DNA of 64,000 nt from Longibaculum muris (lineage in GTDB: Bacteria; Bacillota_I; Bacilli_A; Erysipelotrichales; Coprobacillaceae): assembly GCF_004343035.1 (NCBI RefSeq), contig NZ_SMCQ01000009.1:1-64000 (forward strand), in the 5' to 3' direction. A program made the position numbers and the translations under genes. Under the pieces are notes generated by a model, which saw only the letters and a list, made by a program, of their open reading frames with translations, was not told the origin of the DNA and made no database searches. Shown here one piece after another: positions 1 through 8,178 of this stretch; position 1 is the first letter of the stretch, and the number at the start of each line of letters is the position of its first letter.

Positions 1-88
1 TAGAATCAGGGTCCTGATCATCTCTCAAGGTATACTTGAACAAAACATCATTTTTAAAATCAACAATTTTCTTTCTTTTCATTATCAT
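1..88 (-). CDS. Rpn-family PD-(D/E)XK nuclease / putative transposase, N-terminal fragment
   Basis: Only the first 29 codons lie in the window; the gene runs off the left edge. The peptide begins MIMKRKKIVDFKNDVLFKYT and continues with RDDQDPDS, the usual opening of Rpn recombination-promoting nucleases (PF12784 type), which are abundant in Coprobacillus-like genomes. The start is ATG at 88, because GGAGG (complement of 97-101) lies 8 nt upstream; a second in-frame ATG is at 82. The PD-(D/E)XK active site is outside the window, so activity cannot be judged. Family assignment rests on recognising the N-terminal motif. Confidence 0.7.
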   Translation of the reverse strand, partial: MIMKRKKIVDFKNDVLFKYTLRDDQDPDS

Positions 89-150
89 AAAAAAGTCCTC
101 CTACTTCTATATACGAGAGTAAGAGGGCAAATTTCTTTTTTATTTTCTAC

Positions 151-170
151 TTCACATAATTTCACATAAA
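151..170. repeat. 10-bp tandem direct repeat upstream of the Rpn gene
   Basis: Two adjacent copies, TTCACATAAT and TTCACATAAA, lie between the Rpn start and the end of nadE. One helical turn separates them, so they could form a regulator site for the Rpn gene. No function is shown by the sequence. Confidence 0.35.
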
Positions 171-184
171 GATGGATTTTGAAG

Positions 185-2092
185 TTATAATTTTTCACAT
201 TCTTCTAACCATAATTGAACATTAGCGTCACTTGGCATTCTCAAATCACCACGAGGAGATAAAGCAACACTACCAACTTTTGGACCATCAGGAATACAAG
301 TTCGTTTAAATTGTTGAGTGAAGAAACGACGATAGAAAAGGGTTAGCCATTTCTTGATTGTTTGGTTATCATATTGATCTTGATATGCTAAACAAGCAAT
401 ACGATAAAGTTTTCTAGGTTCATAATGAAATCTTACATGATGATATAAGAAGAAATCATGTAACTCATATGGACCAACAATATCTTCAGTCTTTTGCACA
501 ATTTCATTATCCTTAGCTGGCAATAGTTCAGGAGAAACAGGAGTATTAAGAATATCTTGTAAAGTTTCTTCTAATGGTTGACCTTTATAAAGCGTAGAAA
601 CATAATCAACAAGATATCTTACTAATGTTTTAGGGACGGAAACATTGACAGCGTACATACTCATATGATCACCATTATAAGTTGACCATCCCAAAGCAAC
701 TTCTGATAAATCGCCTGTTCCAATGACAATACCACCTTCTTGATTAGCAATATCCATAAGAACTTGAGTTCTTTCTCTTGCTTGACAGTTTTCATATGTC
801 ACATCATGAATGTTCTCATCATGATGAATATCTTTAAAATGTTGTAATACAGCCTCTGTAATATCAACAGTCTTTGAAGTTACTTTTAATTCTTCCATCA
901 TTTTTAATGCATTATTTTTAGTTCGTGAAGTTGTTCCAAAACAAGGCATTGTTACAGCAATAATATCAGAAGAAGGATAACCTAATTTTTGATAAGCCAT
1001 ACTTGCAACCAATAAAGCTAAAGTAGAATCTAGACCACCAGATATCCCAATCACAACTTTTTGAATATGAGTAGCTTTTAATCTTTGGATTAATCCATGA
1101 ATTTGAATATCAAAGACTTCTTTACAACGCATAGCTCTTTGGCTTTCATCACTAGGAACAAATGGATGAGGATCATAATAACGCTCTAATTCTAAATCTT
1201 CATCATCAATTTCAAAAGGAATATAATGATAATGATCATTTCTTGTTTGATATGTTGACATCTCAACACGTTCACTTACAAGTTTATCTAAATCTAAATC
1301 AGTATAAATAAGTCCATCTTCATATTGAATAGATTCTTCTAAGATTGCTCCATTTTCAGCAATTAAATGATGATTACTAAAAACAACATCAGTTGTAGAT
1401 TCACCTAAACCAGCATTACAATAAGCATAACCACAAACAAGTCTAGCACTATGAGAAGATACTAATAAACGACGATAATCTGATTTCGCTGTTAAATCAT
1501 TACTTGCGGAAGGGTTTAAAATCAATGTTGCACCATTTAAACAATGTTTTGTACTTGGTGGTAAAGGTGCCCATAAATCTTCACAAATCTCAATAGCAAT
1601 TTTTAAATGTGATTGTTGAAAAGCTTCAAAAATCATATCAGTTCCAAATGGATAATATTCTCCGTTTAAGAATATCTCAGTACACTCTTGAGGTGCACTA
1701 GCAAAATGACGACCTTCATAAAATTCATGATAGGTAGGAATATATGTCTTAGGAACAATTCCTAAAATTTCTCCTCCACATATAACAATTGCACAATTAT
1801 ATAATTTATTCATATGAACTAAAGGTGCTCCAATTACAAATAACATATCTAATTCATATGTCTCATCTAAAATGATATCAATTTGTTCTGTGACTTCATT
1901 TAAAATACGTTTTTGATAAAATAAATCTTCAATTGTATATCCACTTAAACACAATTCAGGAAATACTAAAACCTTCACATGTTCTTCATTTGCTTTTTTT
2001 ACATATTCAATAATATTTTTAGCATTTTCTTTGATTTGACCTAATTGAATAGGAAAGCTAGCACATCCAACTCTTACAAATCCATCTTTCAT
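185..2092 (-). CDS. nadE: Glutamine-hydrolysing NAD+ synthase
   Basis: Makes NAD+ from nicotinate adenine dinucleotide with ATP, taking ammonia from glutamine; cytosolic, last step of NAD synthesis. The 635-aa protein has the two-domain form. An N-terminal carbon-nitrogen hydrolase (about 1-280) carries the Glu in VFPELCLSGYT, the Lys in VPKTYIP and the Cys in AIEICEDLW. A C-terminal synthetase carries the PP-loop SGGLDSTLA (about 350) and GTGDLSEVALGW. The likely start is ATG at 2092, 8 nt after GGAGG (complement of 2101-2105); the longer TTG-initiated frame would place the start inside the Shine-Dalgarno. It is monocistronic, with an extended -10 upstream. No clear terminator hairpin follows its stop. 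Confidence 0.95.
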   Translation of the reverse strand: MKDGFVRVGCASFPIQLGQIKENAKNIIEYVKKANEEHVKVLVFPELCLSGYTIEDLFYQKRILNEVTEQIDIILDETYELDMLFVIGAPLVHMNKLYNCAIVICGGEILGIVPKTYIPTYHEFYEGRHFASAPQECTEIFLNGEYYPFGTDMIFEAFQQSHLKIAIEICEDLWAPLPPSTKHCLNGATLILNPSASNDLTAKSDYRRLLVSSHSARLVCGYAYCNAGLGESTTDVVFSNHHLIAENGAILEESIQYEDGLIYTDLDLDKLVSERVEMSTYQTRNDHYHYIPFEIDDEDLELERYYDPHPFVPSDESQRAMRCKEVFDIQIHGLIQRLKATHIQKVVIGISGGLDSTLALLVASMAYQKLGYPSSDIIAVTMPCFGTTSRTKNNALKMMEELKVTSKTVDITEAVLQHFKDIHHDENIHDVTYENCQARERTQVLMDIANQEGGIVIGTGDLSEVALGWSTYNGDHMSMYAVNVSVPKTLVRYLVDYVSTLYKGQPLEETLQDILNTPVSPELLPAKDNEIVQKTEDIVGPYELHDFFLYHHVRFHYEPRKLYRIACLAYQDQYDNQTIKKWLTLFYRRFFTQQFKRTCIPDGPKVGSVALSPRGDLRMPSDANVQLWLEECEKL

Positions 2093-2116
2093 AATCATAA
2101 CCTCCAATTGGTATAT

Positions 2117-2125
2117 ATTATATCA
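2117..2125 (-). promoter_or_regulatory. nadE promoter, extended -10
   Basis: On the minus strand TGA-TATAAT (hexamer 2117-2122, TG at 2124-2125) lies about 20 bp before the nadE ATG. No good -35 is seen, as is common for extended -10 promoters. Confidence 0.6.
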
Positions 2126-2187
2126 TAATCTTAGTATAAACAAAAATAGAGTTTATAGTTAAAATTATTAATAATTTATACAATTTA

Positions 2188-2216
2188 TTGACAGTGCGAA
2201 ACATCTGTGTTACTGT
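2188..2216 (+). promoter_or_regulatory. Promoter of the GntR-ABC operon
   Basis: A perfect TTGACA (2188-2193), a 17-bp spacer and the -10 TACTGT (2211-2216) preceded by TGT (extended -10). The -10 is embedded in the inverted repeat at 2211-2236, so binding there should block RNA polymerase. Confidence 0.75.
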
Positions 2217-2236
2217 ATTAGTGTATTAATACAGTA
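2211..2236. promoter_or_regulatory. Operator-like perfect inverted repeat for the YtrA-type GntR regulator
   Basis: Arms TACTGTATTA (2211-2220) and TAATACAGTA (2227-2236) are perfect 10-bp complements with a 6-bp spacer. The repeat covers the -10 and ends 13 bp before the ATG. Position and symmetry fit autorepression by the downstream GntR protein; the protein-DNA pairing is inferred. Confidence 0.75.
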
Positions 2237-2249
2237 GGGAGTGATAAAT

Positions 2250-2636
2250 ATGAATGATTTTCATGCAAATACTCCAATATATCTTCAAGTTATGGATGAT
2301 ATAAAAATGCAAATTATGAATGGAACGCTAAAACCAGGAGATAAACTGCCGTCTGTTAGAGAATTGGCAAGTACATTAGAAGTTAATCCTAATACAATTC
2401 AAAGAGCATTTGTTGAGTTAGAACGTGAAGGTTTTATGCGAACAGAAAGAGCAGTAGGTAGATTTGTGGCTGATAATCAAGCATTGATTGATGAATGTAG
2501 GGATAAGCAAATAAAAAAAATTATAACTTTATTTATTGAACAAATGCAGCAATTAGGTATTTCAAAAGAAGAAATACTACAATATCTTAAGGAGGATGAC
2601 TATGGAAGAATTAATTCGTATTCAGAACTTAAATAA
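2250..2636 (+). CDS. GntR-family transcriptional regulator, YtrA subfamily
   Basis: A 128-aa DNA-binding repressor with the winged-helix GntR domain only. It contains the KPGDKLPSVRELA and EVNPNTIQRAFVELEREGF motifs (about 25-65), followed by a short helical tail. This length and the ABC transporter partner are typical of YtrA-type regulators that repress their own ABC operon in response to envelope stress or antibiotics. ATG at 2250 is chosen because GGGAG (2237-2241) is properly spaced; an upstream GTG at 2241 overlaps that site. The gene overlaps the ATPase gene by 35 bp, so the two are co-translated. The operator at 2211-2236 suggests autoregulation. Confidence 0.9.
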   Translation: MNDFHANTPIYLQVMDDIKMQIMNGTLKPGDKLPSVRELASTLEVNPNTIQRAFVELEREGFMRTERAVGRFVADNQALIDECRDKQIKKIITLFIEQMQQLGISKEEILQYLKEDDYGRINSYSELK

Positions 2637-3300
2637 ATCATATGGAAAGAAAAAAGTCTTAAAAAATATTAATTTAAGTTTAACAAGTGGAAAAATTATT
2701 GGTTTGTTAGGACCAAATGGTAGTGGAAAAACAACATTAATTAAAATATTAAATGGTTTATTAAAAGACTATCAAGGAGAAATTCTAATTGATCAACAAC
2801 CTTTAGGTGTTCATTCTAAAAGTATTATTTCATATTTGCCAGATGAACCATATTTTGAAAATTGGATGACTACAACAGATGCTTTAAATCTTTTTAAAGA
2901 TTTATATCAAGACTTTGATTCTGGTAAGGCTATTTCTTTAATGGAAAGAATGAATATTGAAAAGAATGTAAAGATTAAAGAATTGTCTAAAGGAATGAAA
3001 GAAAAATTTCAATTGGCTTTAGTTATGTCTAGAAAAGCTAAGATTTATATTTTGGATGAACCTATTGGTGGTGTTGATCCAGCTGCAAGAGATTTTATAC
3101 TAGATGTCATTTTAAAAAATTATGCAGAAGATGCAGTTGTTTTGATATCTACACATTTAATAGCTGATATTGAAAAAATATTTGATGAAATTATTTTCTT
3201 GAAAAATGGTGAAGTTGTTTTACATGAAGATAGTGAAGAATTAAGAACAAAAAGACAAACATCAATTGATGAAATATTTAGGGAGGAATTCAAATGTTAA
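2602..3300 (+). CDS. ABC transporter ATP-binding protein
   Basis: A 232-aa cytosolic ATPase that powers the membrane partner encoded next. Walker A is GPNGSGKT (37-44), the signature is LSKGMKEK (about 130) and Walker B is IYILDEPIGGVD (about 150). The degenerate signature (LSKGM rather than LSGGQ) is common in the YtrB/EcsA-type export ATPases that partner with GntR/YtrA regulators. ATG 2602 is preferred over ATG 2596, because the latter directly abuts GGAGG (2591-2595). The gene overlaps its upstream neighbour by 35 bp and its downstream permease by 7 bp. The substrate is unknown. Confidence 0.92.
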   Translation: MEELIRIQNLNKSYGKKKVLKNINLSLTSGKIIGLLGPNGSGKTTLIKILNGLLKDYQGEILIDQQPLGVHSKSIISYLPDEPYFENWMTTTDALNLFKDLYQDFDSGKAISLMERMNIEKNVKIKELSKGMKEKFQLALVMSRKAKIYILDEPIGGVDPAARDFILDVILKNYAEDAVVLISTHLIADIEKIFDEIIFLKNGEVVLHEDSEELRTKRQTSIDEIFREEFKC

Positions 3301-4049
3301 AATTAATGAAATATGAATTTATCCATTCTTATCGTACATTTCTTATGTCTTTTGCGGCATTTTTGATAGGTTGCATAATCATGCCTTATGTAATGGACGG
3401 ATTTTTATCAAAATTACCATTTATAAGTGTAATCTTTGGTTTAGGATTTGCTGTTTTACTGATGGGGATTGCAATTGCTTTATTTGTTAGTATTTTTATG
3501 AATTTTAATCGTTCAGTCTTTGAAAGACCTGGTTATTTAACATTGACTTTACCAGTTTCTACTACTGAATTAATTGTAGCAAAAGTTTTAACAGCAGTGA
3601 TTTGGTTGATTATTGCTGGAATTGTATTAATAGCTGGATTTATTTTAATGATGATTGTGACATCATTTAAGATGGAAGCATTAACTGTGTCGAGTTTAAT
3701 GTCAGCCGTTACTGAGATTGCTGGAAGTTTTATGAATTATATGGTGCATTATCCATTAGATTTCTTAGGCAATGTGGTTTTTGTTTTAGGAAATTTATTT
3801 ATAACTGTAGGTAGTATCTATTTTGCATTAACATTGGCTCATTCAAAATGGGTGCGTAAACATCAAATGGTATTTGCTATTATAGGATATTTAGTTTTGA
3901 ATCTTATAATCGGGTGGATTGCATTAACAGTGTTTGGTGATTATATATCATCTCATACGATGTTTTATGGATTTTATTATATTGTTTTTGGTTTGTTATT
4001 GAGTGGATTGACAGTTTATCTGATTGATCATCATATTGAAATTGAATAA
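3294..4049 (+). CDS. ABC transporter permease (ABC-2-like)
   Basis: A 251-aa integral membrane protein with about six hydrophobic segments: residues 15-35, 40-68, about 98-125, about 160-180, 190-215 and 222-245. It has no periplasmic-binding partner, so it is probably an exporter or a sensor-type transporter working with the ATPase encoded just upstream. It starts 7 bp inside that gene, with GGGAGG seven bases before the ATG. It is the last gene of the GntR operon and ends at a bidirectional terminator. No family-specific motif reveals the substrate. Confidence 0.85.
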   Translation: MLKLMKYEFIHSYRTFLMSFAAFLIGCIIMPYVMDGFLSKLPFISVIFGLGFAVLLMGIAIALFVSIFMNFNRSVFERPGYLTLTLPVSTTELIVAKVLTAVIWLIIAGIVLIAGFILMMIVTSFKMEALTVSSLMSAVTEIAGSFMNYMVHYPLDFLGNVVFVLGNLFITVGSIYFALTLAHSKWVRKHQMVFAIIGYLVLNLIIGWIALTVFGDYISSHTMFYGFYYIVFGLLLSGLTVYLIDHHIEIE

Positions 4050-4053
4050 GCAA

Positions 4054-4078
4054 AAAGGTCATCATTAGGATGACCTTT
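4054..4078. terminator. Bidirectional terminator
   Basis: Perfect 10-bp stem (AAAGGTCATC at 4054-4063 with GATGACCTTT at 4069-4078) and a 5-nt loop. A T-rich tail follows on the plus strand and five T on the minus strand, serving the convergent ABC operon and the small membrane-protein gene. Confidence 0.8.
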
Positions 4079-4409
4079 AATGTTTTTGTAAAACAAAATA
4101 GTATAGTAAATAAATAATACTTAAAAAAATAGCAGATCCCATGGATAATTCTACAGAAAAAGCATTTGGTAAAGCCGCTTCGATAAAAAGACTAATACAA
4201 ATAAAGCCAGCAGCAATTATTCCTATCCATTTCTGATGGTTTTTTTTCATGAGATAGATGGGAGCTAAAAACGTACATATCGTTATAATCATAGTAGGAA
4301 TTAATGAAATAATAGGAATATGATTAAAGAGAAAGATAAGAAAAATAGGGGTATAGTATAATGCGGGTAAAAATCCTAAAATAGTTATCAATGGTTTTAT
4401 TATCTTCAT
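4077..4409 (-). CDS. Small hypothetical membrane protein
   Basis: A 110-aa protein that I do not recognise. Four hydrophobic stretches (about 5-30, 32-53, 62-82 and 88-107) with short charged loops (KKNHQK between the second and third) predict four membrane helices. The start has a strong AGGAGGAAAGACC leader. It stands alone between the ABC operon and asnA. Its stop codon lies within the shared bidirectional terminator. Confidence 0.7.
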   Translation of the reverse strand: MKIIKPLITILGFLPALYYTPIFLIFLFNHIPIISLIPTMIITICTFLAPIYLMKKNHQKWIGIIAAGFICISLFIEAALPNAFSVELSMGSAIFLSIIYLLYYFVLQKH

Positions 4410-4459
4410 GGTCTTTCCTCCTTTTTACCATTGTAACAATACAATATGTAAATAGTGTG

Positions 4460-4487
4460 AAAAAAACGATATTGCTAAAATATCGTT
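4460..4487 (-). terminator. asnA terminator
   Basis: Arms AACGATAT (4465-4472) and ATATCGTT (4480-4487) form a perfect 8-bp stem with a 7-nt loop. On the minus strand it is followed by a run of T (complement of 4460-4466). It overlaps the asnA stop codon. Confidence 0.8.
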
Positions 4488-5502
4488 AAAGTAAATGAAT
4501 TTGATTTTCTTCACAAAGTCTCATTGTTTCTTCATCCCATAAAGAAGCCTGAACTTCACCAATATGTGCTTTTCTTAAAAAGAACATACACAAACGACTT
4601 TGACCAATTCCTCCACCAATACTTAGTGGTAAGATATGATTGATAATATTTTGATGATAAGGTAAAGTTAAACGTTCATTCGCATTAGCTTTTTCTAATT
4701 GTTCTTTTAAAGCTTGATCATCAACGCGAATACCCATACTTGAAATTTCTAAGGCATCATCTAATTGGGTATTATAAATAAGGATATCAGCATTTAATTT
4801 CCAATCATCATAATCAGGTGCACGATTATCGTGCTTATGACCAGATTTTAATAAATCACCAATTTGTAATAAACAAACAGCTTTCTTTTCTTTAGTGATG
4901 GCACGTTCTCTTTGCTTAGGTGTTAAGTTAGGATATTTATCTTCTAACTCTTGAGAAGTAATAAAATAAATTTCATCAGGTAAAATAGATTCACCCAATT
5001 GAGGATAATGTCTAATCATTAAGAACTCAACATCTAATAAGGCATTATAGATTTTTGAAACAATAGCCTTTAAATAATCCATTGTTCGATCTTCCTTAGC
5101 AATCACCATTTCCCAATCCCATTGGTCTACATACATAGAATGGATATTATCAAGTTCCTCATCTTTTCTAATGGCATTCATATCAGTATATAAACCAGTA
5201 TGACGTTCAAAACCATAGCGGTGTAAAGCATCTCTTTTCCATTTAGCCAAAGAATGAATGATTTCTATTTCATCATCATGATTTAATTCAAATGATGTAA
5301 ATGAAACAGGTTTTTCTACGCCATTTAAATTATCATTTAAACCAGTATTTTTTAATAAGAATAATGGTGCTGAAACACGTGTAAGACGAAGTTGTTCAGC
5401 TAATCTTCTTTCAAATGTATCTTTAATCATTTTAATAGCAACTTCAGTTTCAATTAAGTTTAATTGTGGATGATATCCCTTTGGAATGATAATTTTACTC
5501 AC
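4486..5502 (-). CDS. asnA: Aspartate-ammonia ligase (asparagine synthetase A)
   Basis: Converts aspartate, ammonia and ATP to asparagine, AMP and PPi. The 338-aa length and class-II aminoacyl-tRNA-synthetase-like fold fit AsnA. Visible motifs are LTRVSAPLFL (about 40), WKRDALHRYG (about 88), IHSMYVDQWDWEMVI (about 120) and the C-terminal SIGGGIGQSRLCM (about 295), which forms the ATP-binding motif 3. Translation probably starts at GTG 5502, 8 nt after a GAGGGGG site. The gene is monocistronic, with its own consensus promoter and terminator. No T-box leader is present, since the predicted transcript has only about 20 nt before the start. Confidence 0.95.
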   Translation of the reverse strand: MSKIIIPKGYHPQLNLIETEVAIKMIKDTFERRLAEQLRLTRVSAPLFLLKNTGLNDNLNGVEKPVSFTSFELNHDDEIEIIHSLAKWKRDALHRYGFERHTGLYTDMNAIRKDEELDNIHSMYVDQWDWEMVIAKEDRTMDYLKAIVSKIYNALLDVEFLMIRHYPQLGESILPDEIYFITSQELEDKYPNLTPKQRERAITKEKKAVCLLQIGDLLKSGHKHDNRAPDYDDWKLNADILIYNTQLDDALEISSMGIRVDDQALKEQLEKANANERLTLPYHQNIINHILPLSIGGGIGQSRLCMFFLRKAHIGEVQASLWDEETMRLCEENQIHLL

Positions 5503-5530
5503 GATTAAATCCCCCTCTTTATTTTTTTCT

Positions 5531-5559
5531 ATTATAGTCTATTCAAGAGGGTTAGTCAA
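5531..5559 (-). promoter_or_regulatory. asnA promoter
   Basis: Minus-strand TTGACT (complement of 5554-5559), 17-bp spacer, TATAAT (complement of 5531-5536), about 29 bp before the GTG start. Confidence 0.85.
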
Positions 5560-5667
5560 AATAATAAATATTTTTTGATAAATTTACGATATAATTCTAT
5601 AAAAATAAAACTTTTTTCTTGGAAAATCAAAAAAATAGGTAGAAAATATTGAAAATTTCTAATATTA

Positions 5668-5696
5668 TTGACTTGTAAAATAAAATTGTATACAAT
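5668..5696 (+). promoter_or_regulatory. thrCB promoter
   Basis: TTGACT (5668-5673), 17-bp spacer, TACAAT (5691-5696), about 30 bp before the thrC start; the leader is too short to hold a riboswitch. Confidence 0.85.
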
Positions 5697-5725
5697 AAGA
5701 CAAATAATTGATTGGGGGAATGAAT

Positions 5726-7210
5726 ATGAAAGAAAAAATGTATTTAAGTACAAGAGGAAATCAGCAACCATTAAATTTTTATGAAGCTATTTTACAAGGA
5801 ATTGCAAGTGATGGTGGATTACTTGTTCCTGATTTTAAAATGCCACAAAAAGATTTAAATGCTTTAAAGGATTTAAATTATGTAGATTTAGCAACTGAGA
5901 TTATTTCTGTATTTACACCAGATGATGTAAAAGAGGATATCAGAGGATTATGTCAAAAAGCATATGGAAGTGGTTTGTTTCCGAAAAATGTTGTTCCAGT
6001 GAAAAAAGCAGGTGATGTCTATGTTGCTGAATTATTCCAAGGACCAACAGCAGCTTTTAAAGATATGGCTTTATCATTATTACCACATTTTATGACTTTT
6101 TCTTTAAAACAAAAAGGTGAAGATAGGGAAGTTATGATTTTAGCAGCAACTTCTGGAGATACTGGGAAAGCTGCTTTGGAAGGATTTAAAGATGTTGAAG
6201 GCACTTGTATTAAGGTTTTTTATCCAATTGATGGGGTTTCACCAATTCAAAAACAACAAATGATTACTCAAACTGGTAAGAATGTTGATGTTATTGGAAT
6301 TAGGGGGAATTTTGATGATGCTCAAACCGCTGTTAAGAAAGCTTTTAATTCACAAGAACTTAAAGCACTTTGTGATGAACATCATGTTTTCCTTTCATCT
6401 GCAAACTCAATCAATATTGGTAGATTAATTCCTCAAATTGTTTATTATTTCTATTCTTATTTTACTTTGGTTAAAGAAGGAGAAGTGGAATTAGGGGAAG
6501 CAGTTAACTTTACAATTCCAAGTGGAAACTTTGGAAATTGTTTAGCTGGATATATTGCTAAAGAGATGGGATTACCAATTCAAAAATTTATTATTGCTTC
6601 TAATAAAAATAATATTTTAACTGATTTCTTTAAGACTGGTGAATATGATGCGAATCGTGAATTTTATAAAACAAATGCACCAGCAATGGATATTTTAGTT
6701 TCAAGTAATTTAGAAAGACTTGTTTATTTCTTATGTCAAGATGCTAGTAAGGTTAAAAAATATATGGATCAATTAAATGAAACGGGTAAATATATTGTTG
6801 ATGAAGATGTTATGACTAAAGTTAAAGAAAACTTTAAAGCAGGATGGTTAAATGAAAATCAAGTTCTTGAAACAATTGGTGAGTGTTATAAGGAAACAGG
6901 ATATTTATTAGATACACATACTGCAGTAGGATATGGGGTTTATAAACAATATCAAAAAGAATCTCAAGATCAGACAAAAACAATCTTACTTTCAACAGCA
7001 TCTCCTTATAAATTCCCTGAATCAGTTTATCAGGCTATTACTGATCAAACATTAGATGAATATAGTGCAATTGATGCTTTAAATGAAACAACTCAAGTTG
7101 ATATTCCTTATCCATTACAAGGAATTAAAGATAGAAAAGTTTTACACACAAAAGTCATTGATAAAGATTCAATTATTGACTTTATTGGTGAACAAGTAAA
7201 GGGGTTATAG
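5726..7210 (+). CDS. thrC: Threonine synthase
   Basis: PLP-dependent enzyme converting O-phosphohomoserine to threonine. The 494-aa length fits the longer fold-type-II form (ThrC of the yeast/E. coli kind). The N-terminal motif YLSTRGN, the PLP lysine in GPTAAFKDMAL (Lys112) and the ATSGDTGKAAL phosphate-binding loop are all present, with IPSGNFGN near residue 270. ATG 5726 is chosen because the GGGGG site (5714-5718) is 7 nt away; ATG 5720 is too close. thrB follows 2 bp after the stop, so phosphohomoserine maker and user are co-expressed. Confidence 0.96.
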   Translation: MKEKMYLSTRGNQQPLNFYEAILQGIASDGGLLVPDFKMPQKDLNALKDLNYVDLATEIISVFTPDDVKEDIRGLCQKAYGSGLFPKNVVPVKKAGDVYVAELFQGPTAAFKDMALSLLPHFMTFSLKQKGEDREVMILAATSGDTGKAALEGFKDVEGTCIKVFYPIDGVSPIQKQQMITQTGKNVDVIGIRGNFDDAQTAVKKAFNSQELKALCDEHHVFLSSANSINIGRLIPQIVYYFYSYFTLVKEGEVELGEAVNFTIPSGNFGNCLAGYIAKEMGLPIQKFIIASNKNNILTDFFKTGEYDANREFYKTNAPAMDILVSSNLERLVYFLCQDASKVKKYMDQLNETGKYIVDEDVMTKVKENFKAGWLNENQVLETIGECYKETGYLLDTHTAVGYGVYKQYQKESQDQTKTILLSTASPYKFPESVYQAITDQTLDEYSAIDALNETTQVDIPYPLQGIKDRKVLHTKVIDKDSIIDFIGEQVKGL

Positions 7211-7212
7211 AT

Positions 7213-8103
7213 ATGAAGGTCAAAGTAAAAGTTCCGGCAACAAGTGCCAATCTTGGACCAGGATTTGACGTGGCAGGATTAGCTGTTACACTGTATAATA
7301 CATTTACTTTTGAATTAATTGATGAAGGATTACAAATTACTGGATGTCCAGAACAATTTTGTAATGCTGATAATATGACTTATCAAGCATTTGTTGAAGG
7401 GGCAAAGGCTTGTGGATTGGATTTTAATGGAGTACGTATTGAATGTAGTGGAGATGTACCTTATACGCGTGGATTAGGAAGTTCATCAACATGTATTGTA
7501 GCAGGTATTGTTGGAGCTTATGCATTCGTTGATCGTTATGATGAGCGTCAAGAAATATTAGAACTTGCAACTCAAATAGAAGGGCATCCAGATAACGTTG
7601 CACCAGCTATTTTTGGTGGATTAACAGTTTCAGTTATGAGTGATGGTGTAACAACATTGAATATTCCAGTCAAACATGATTATCGTTTTGTTGCATTGAT
7701 TCCACCATTTACATTATCTACAGAAAAATCACGTTCTGTCTTACCACAAGAATTACCAAGAGCTGATGCGATTGCGAATGTTTCTCATTTAGCATTAATG
7801 GTTGCTTCACTTATTAATGGTTATGATGAAGGATTGAAATTAGGATTTAAGGATCGTTTACATCAACCGTATCGTGGACCTTTAATTCAAGGCTTTGCTG
7901 AAATTATGAATATTCTTGAAAAAGATGAAAGAATTTTAGGGGCTTATTTATCTGGAGCAGGACCTACAATTATGGTGGTTATTGATGCTGATGATACAAA
8001 GGGTGTTGTGCGTATTAAAGAGGAACTTGGTGATTTATTGAAAGATTGGCAAGTTGAAAAATTAGAATTAGATATGCGTGGATATACATGTGATTATTTA
8101 TAA
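7213..8103 (+). CDS. thrB: Homoserine kinase
   Basis: GHMP-family kinase that phosphorylates homoserine, feeding the threonine synthase encoded just upstream. The 296-aa protein has the N-terminal PATSANLGPGFD motif (8-19), the ATP loop RGLGSSSTC (about 87-95), IEGHPDNVAPA (about 127-137) and the C-terminal GAYLSGAGPTIM (about 240). The 2-bp gap after thrC and an AAAGGGG site overlapping the end of thrC indicate a two-gene operon. Homoserine dehydrogenase is not in the window, so aspartate flow into this branch comes from elsewhere. Confidence 0.96.
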   Translation: MKVKVKVPATSANLGPGFDVAGLAVTLYNTFTFELIDEGLQITGCPEQFCNADNMTYQAFVEGAKACGLDFNGVRIECSGDVPYTRGLGSSSTCIVAGIVGAYAFVDRYDERQEILELATQIEGHPDNVAPAIFGGLTVSVMSDGVTTLNIPVKHDYRFVALIPPFTLSTEKSRSVLPQELPRADAIANVSHLALMVASLINGYDEGLKLGFKDRLHQPYRGPLIQGFAEIMNILEKDERILGAYLSGAGPTIMVVIDADDTKGVVRIKEELGDLLKDWQVEKLELDMRGYTCDYL

Positions 8104-8130
8104 GATTGCAAATAAGCAATCTTTTCTTTT
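8102..8130 (+). terminator. thrCB terminator
   Basis: Stem AAGATTGC (8102-8109) / GCAATCTT (8116-8123) with a 6-nt loop, then a T-rich tail. Confidence 0.8.
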
Positions 8131-8142
8131 AGGATCATTTTA

Positions 8143-8151
8143 TGCTATAAT
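8143..8151 (+). promoter_or_regulatory. Extended -10 promoter of the PHP phosphatase gene
   Basis: TGC-TATAAT at 8143-8151, 27 bp before the ATG; the -35 region is only T-rich terminator sequence. Confidence 0.65.
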
Positions 8152-8178
8152 ACGTTCAGAAATGAAAGAAGGTAAAAA

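Noticed and set aside
5503-5725. T-box or other amino-acid riboswitch for asnA or thrCB
   Set aside because: Both predicted leaders are only about 20 nt long, and no T-box AGGGTGG core was found.
5556-5771. 71-codon minus-strand frame between asnA and thrC
   Set aside because: Covers the two divergent consensus promoters and the thrC start; low-complexity hydrophobic translation without a ribosome site.
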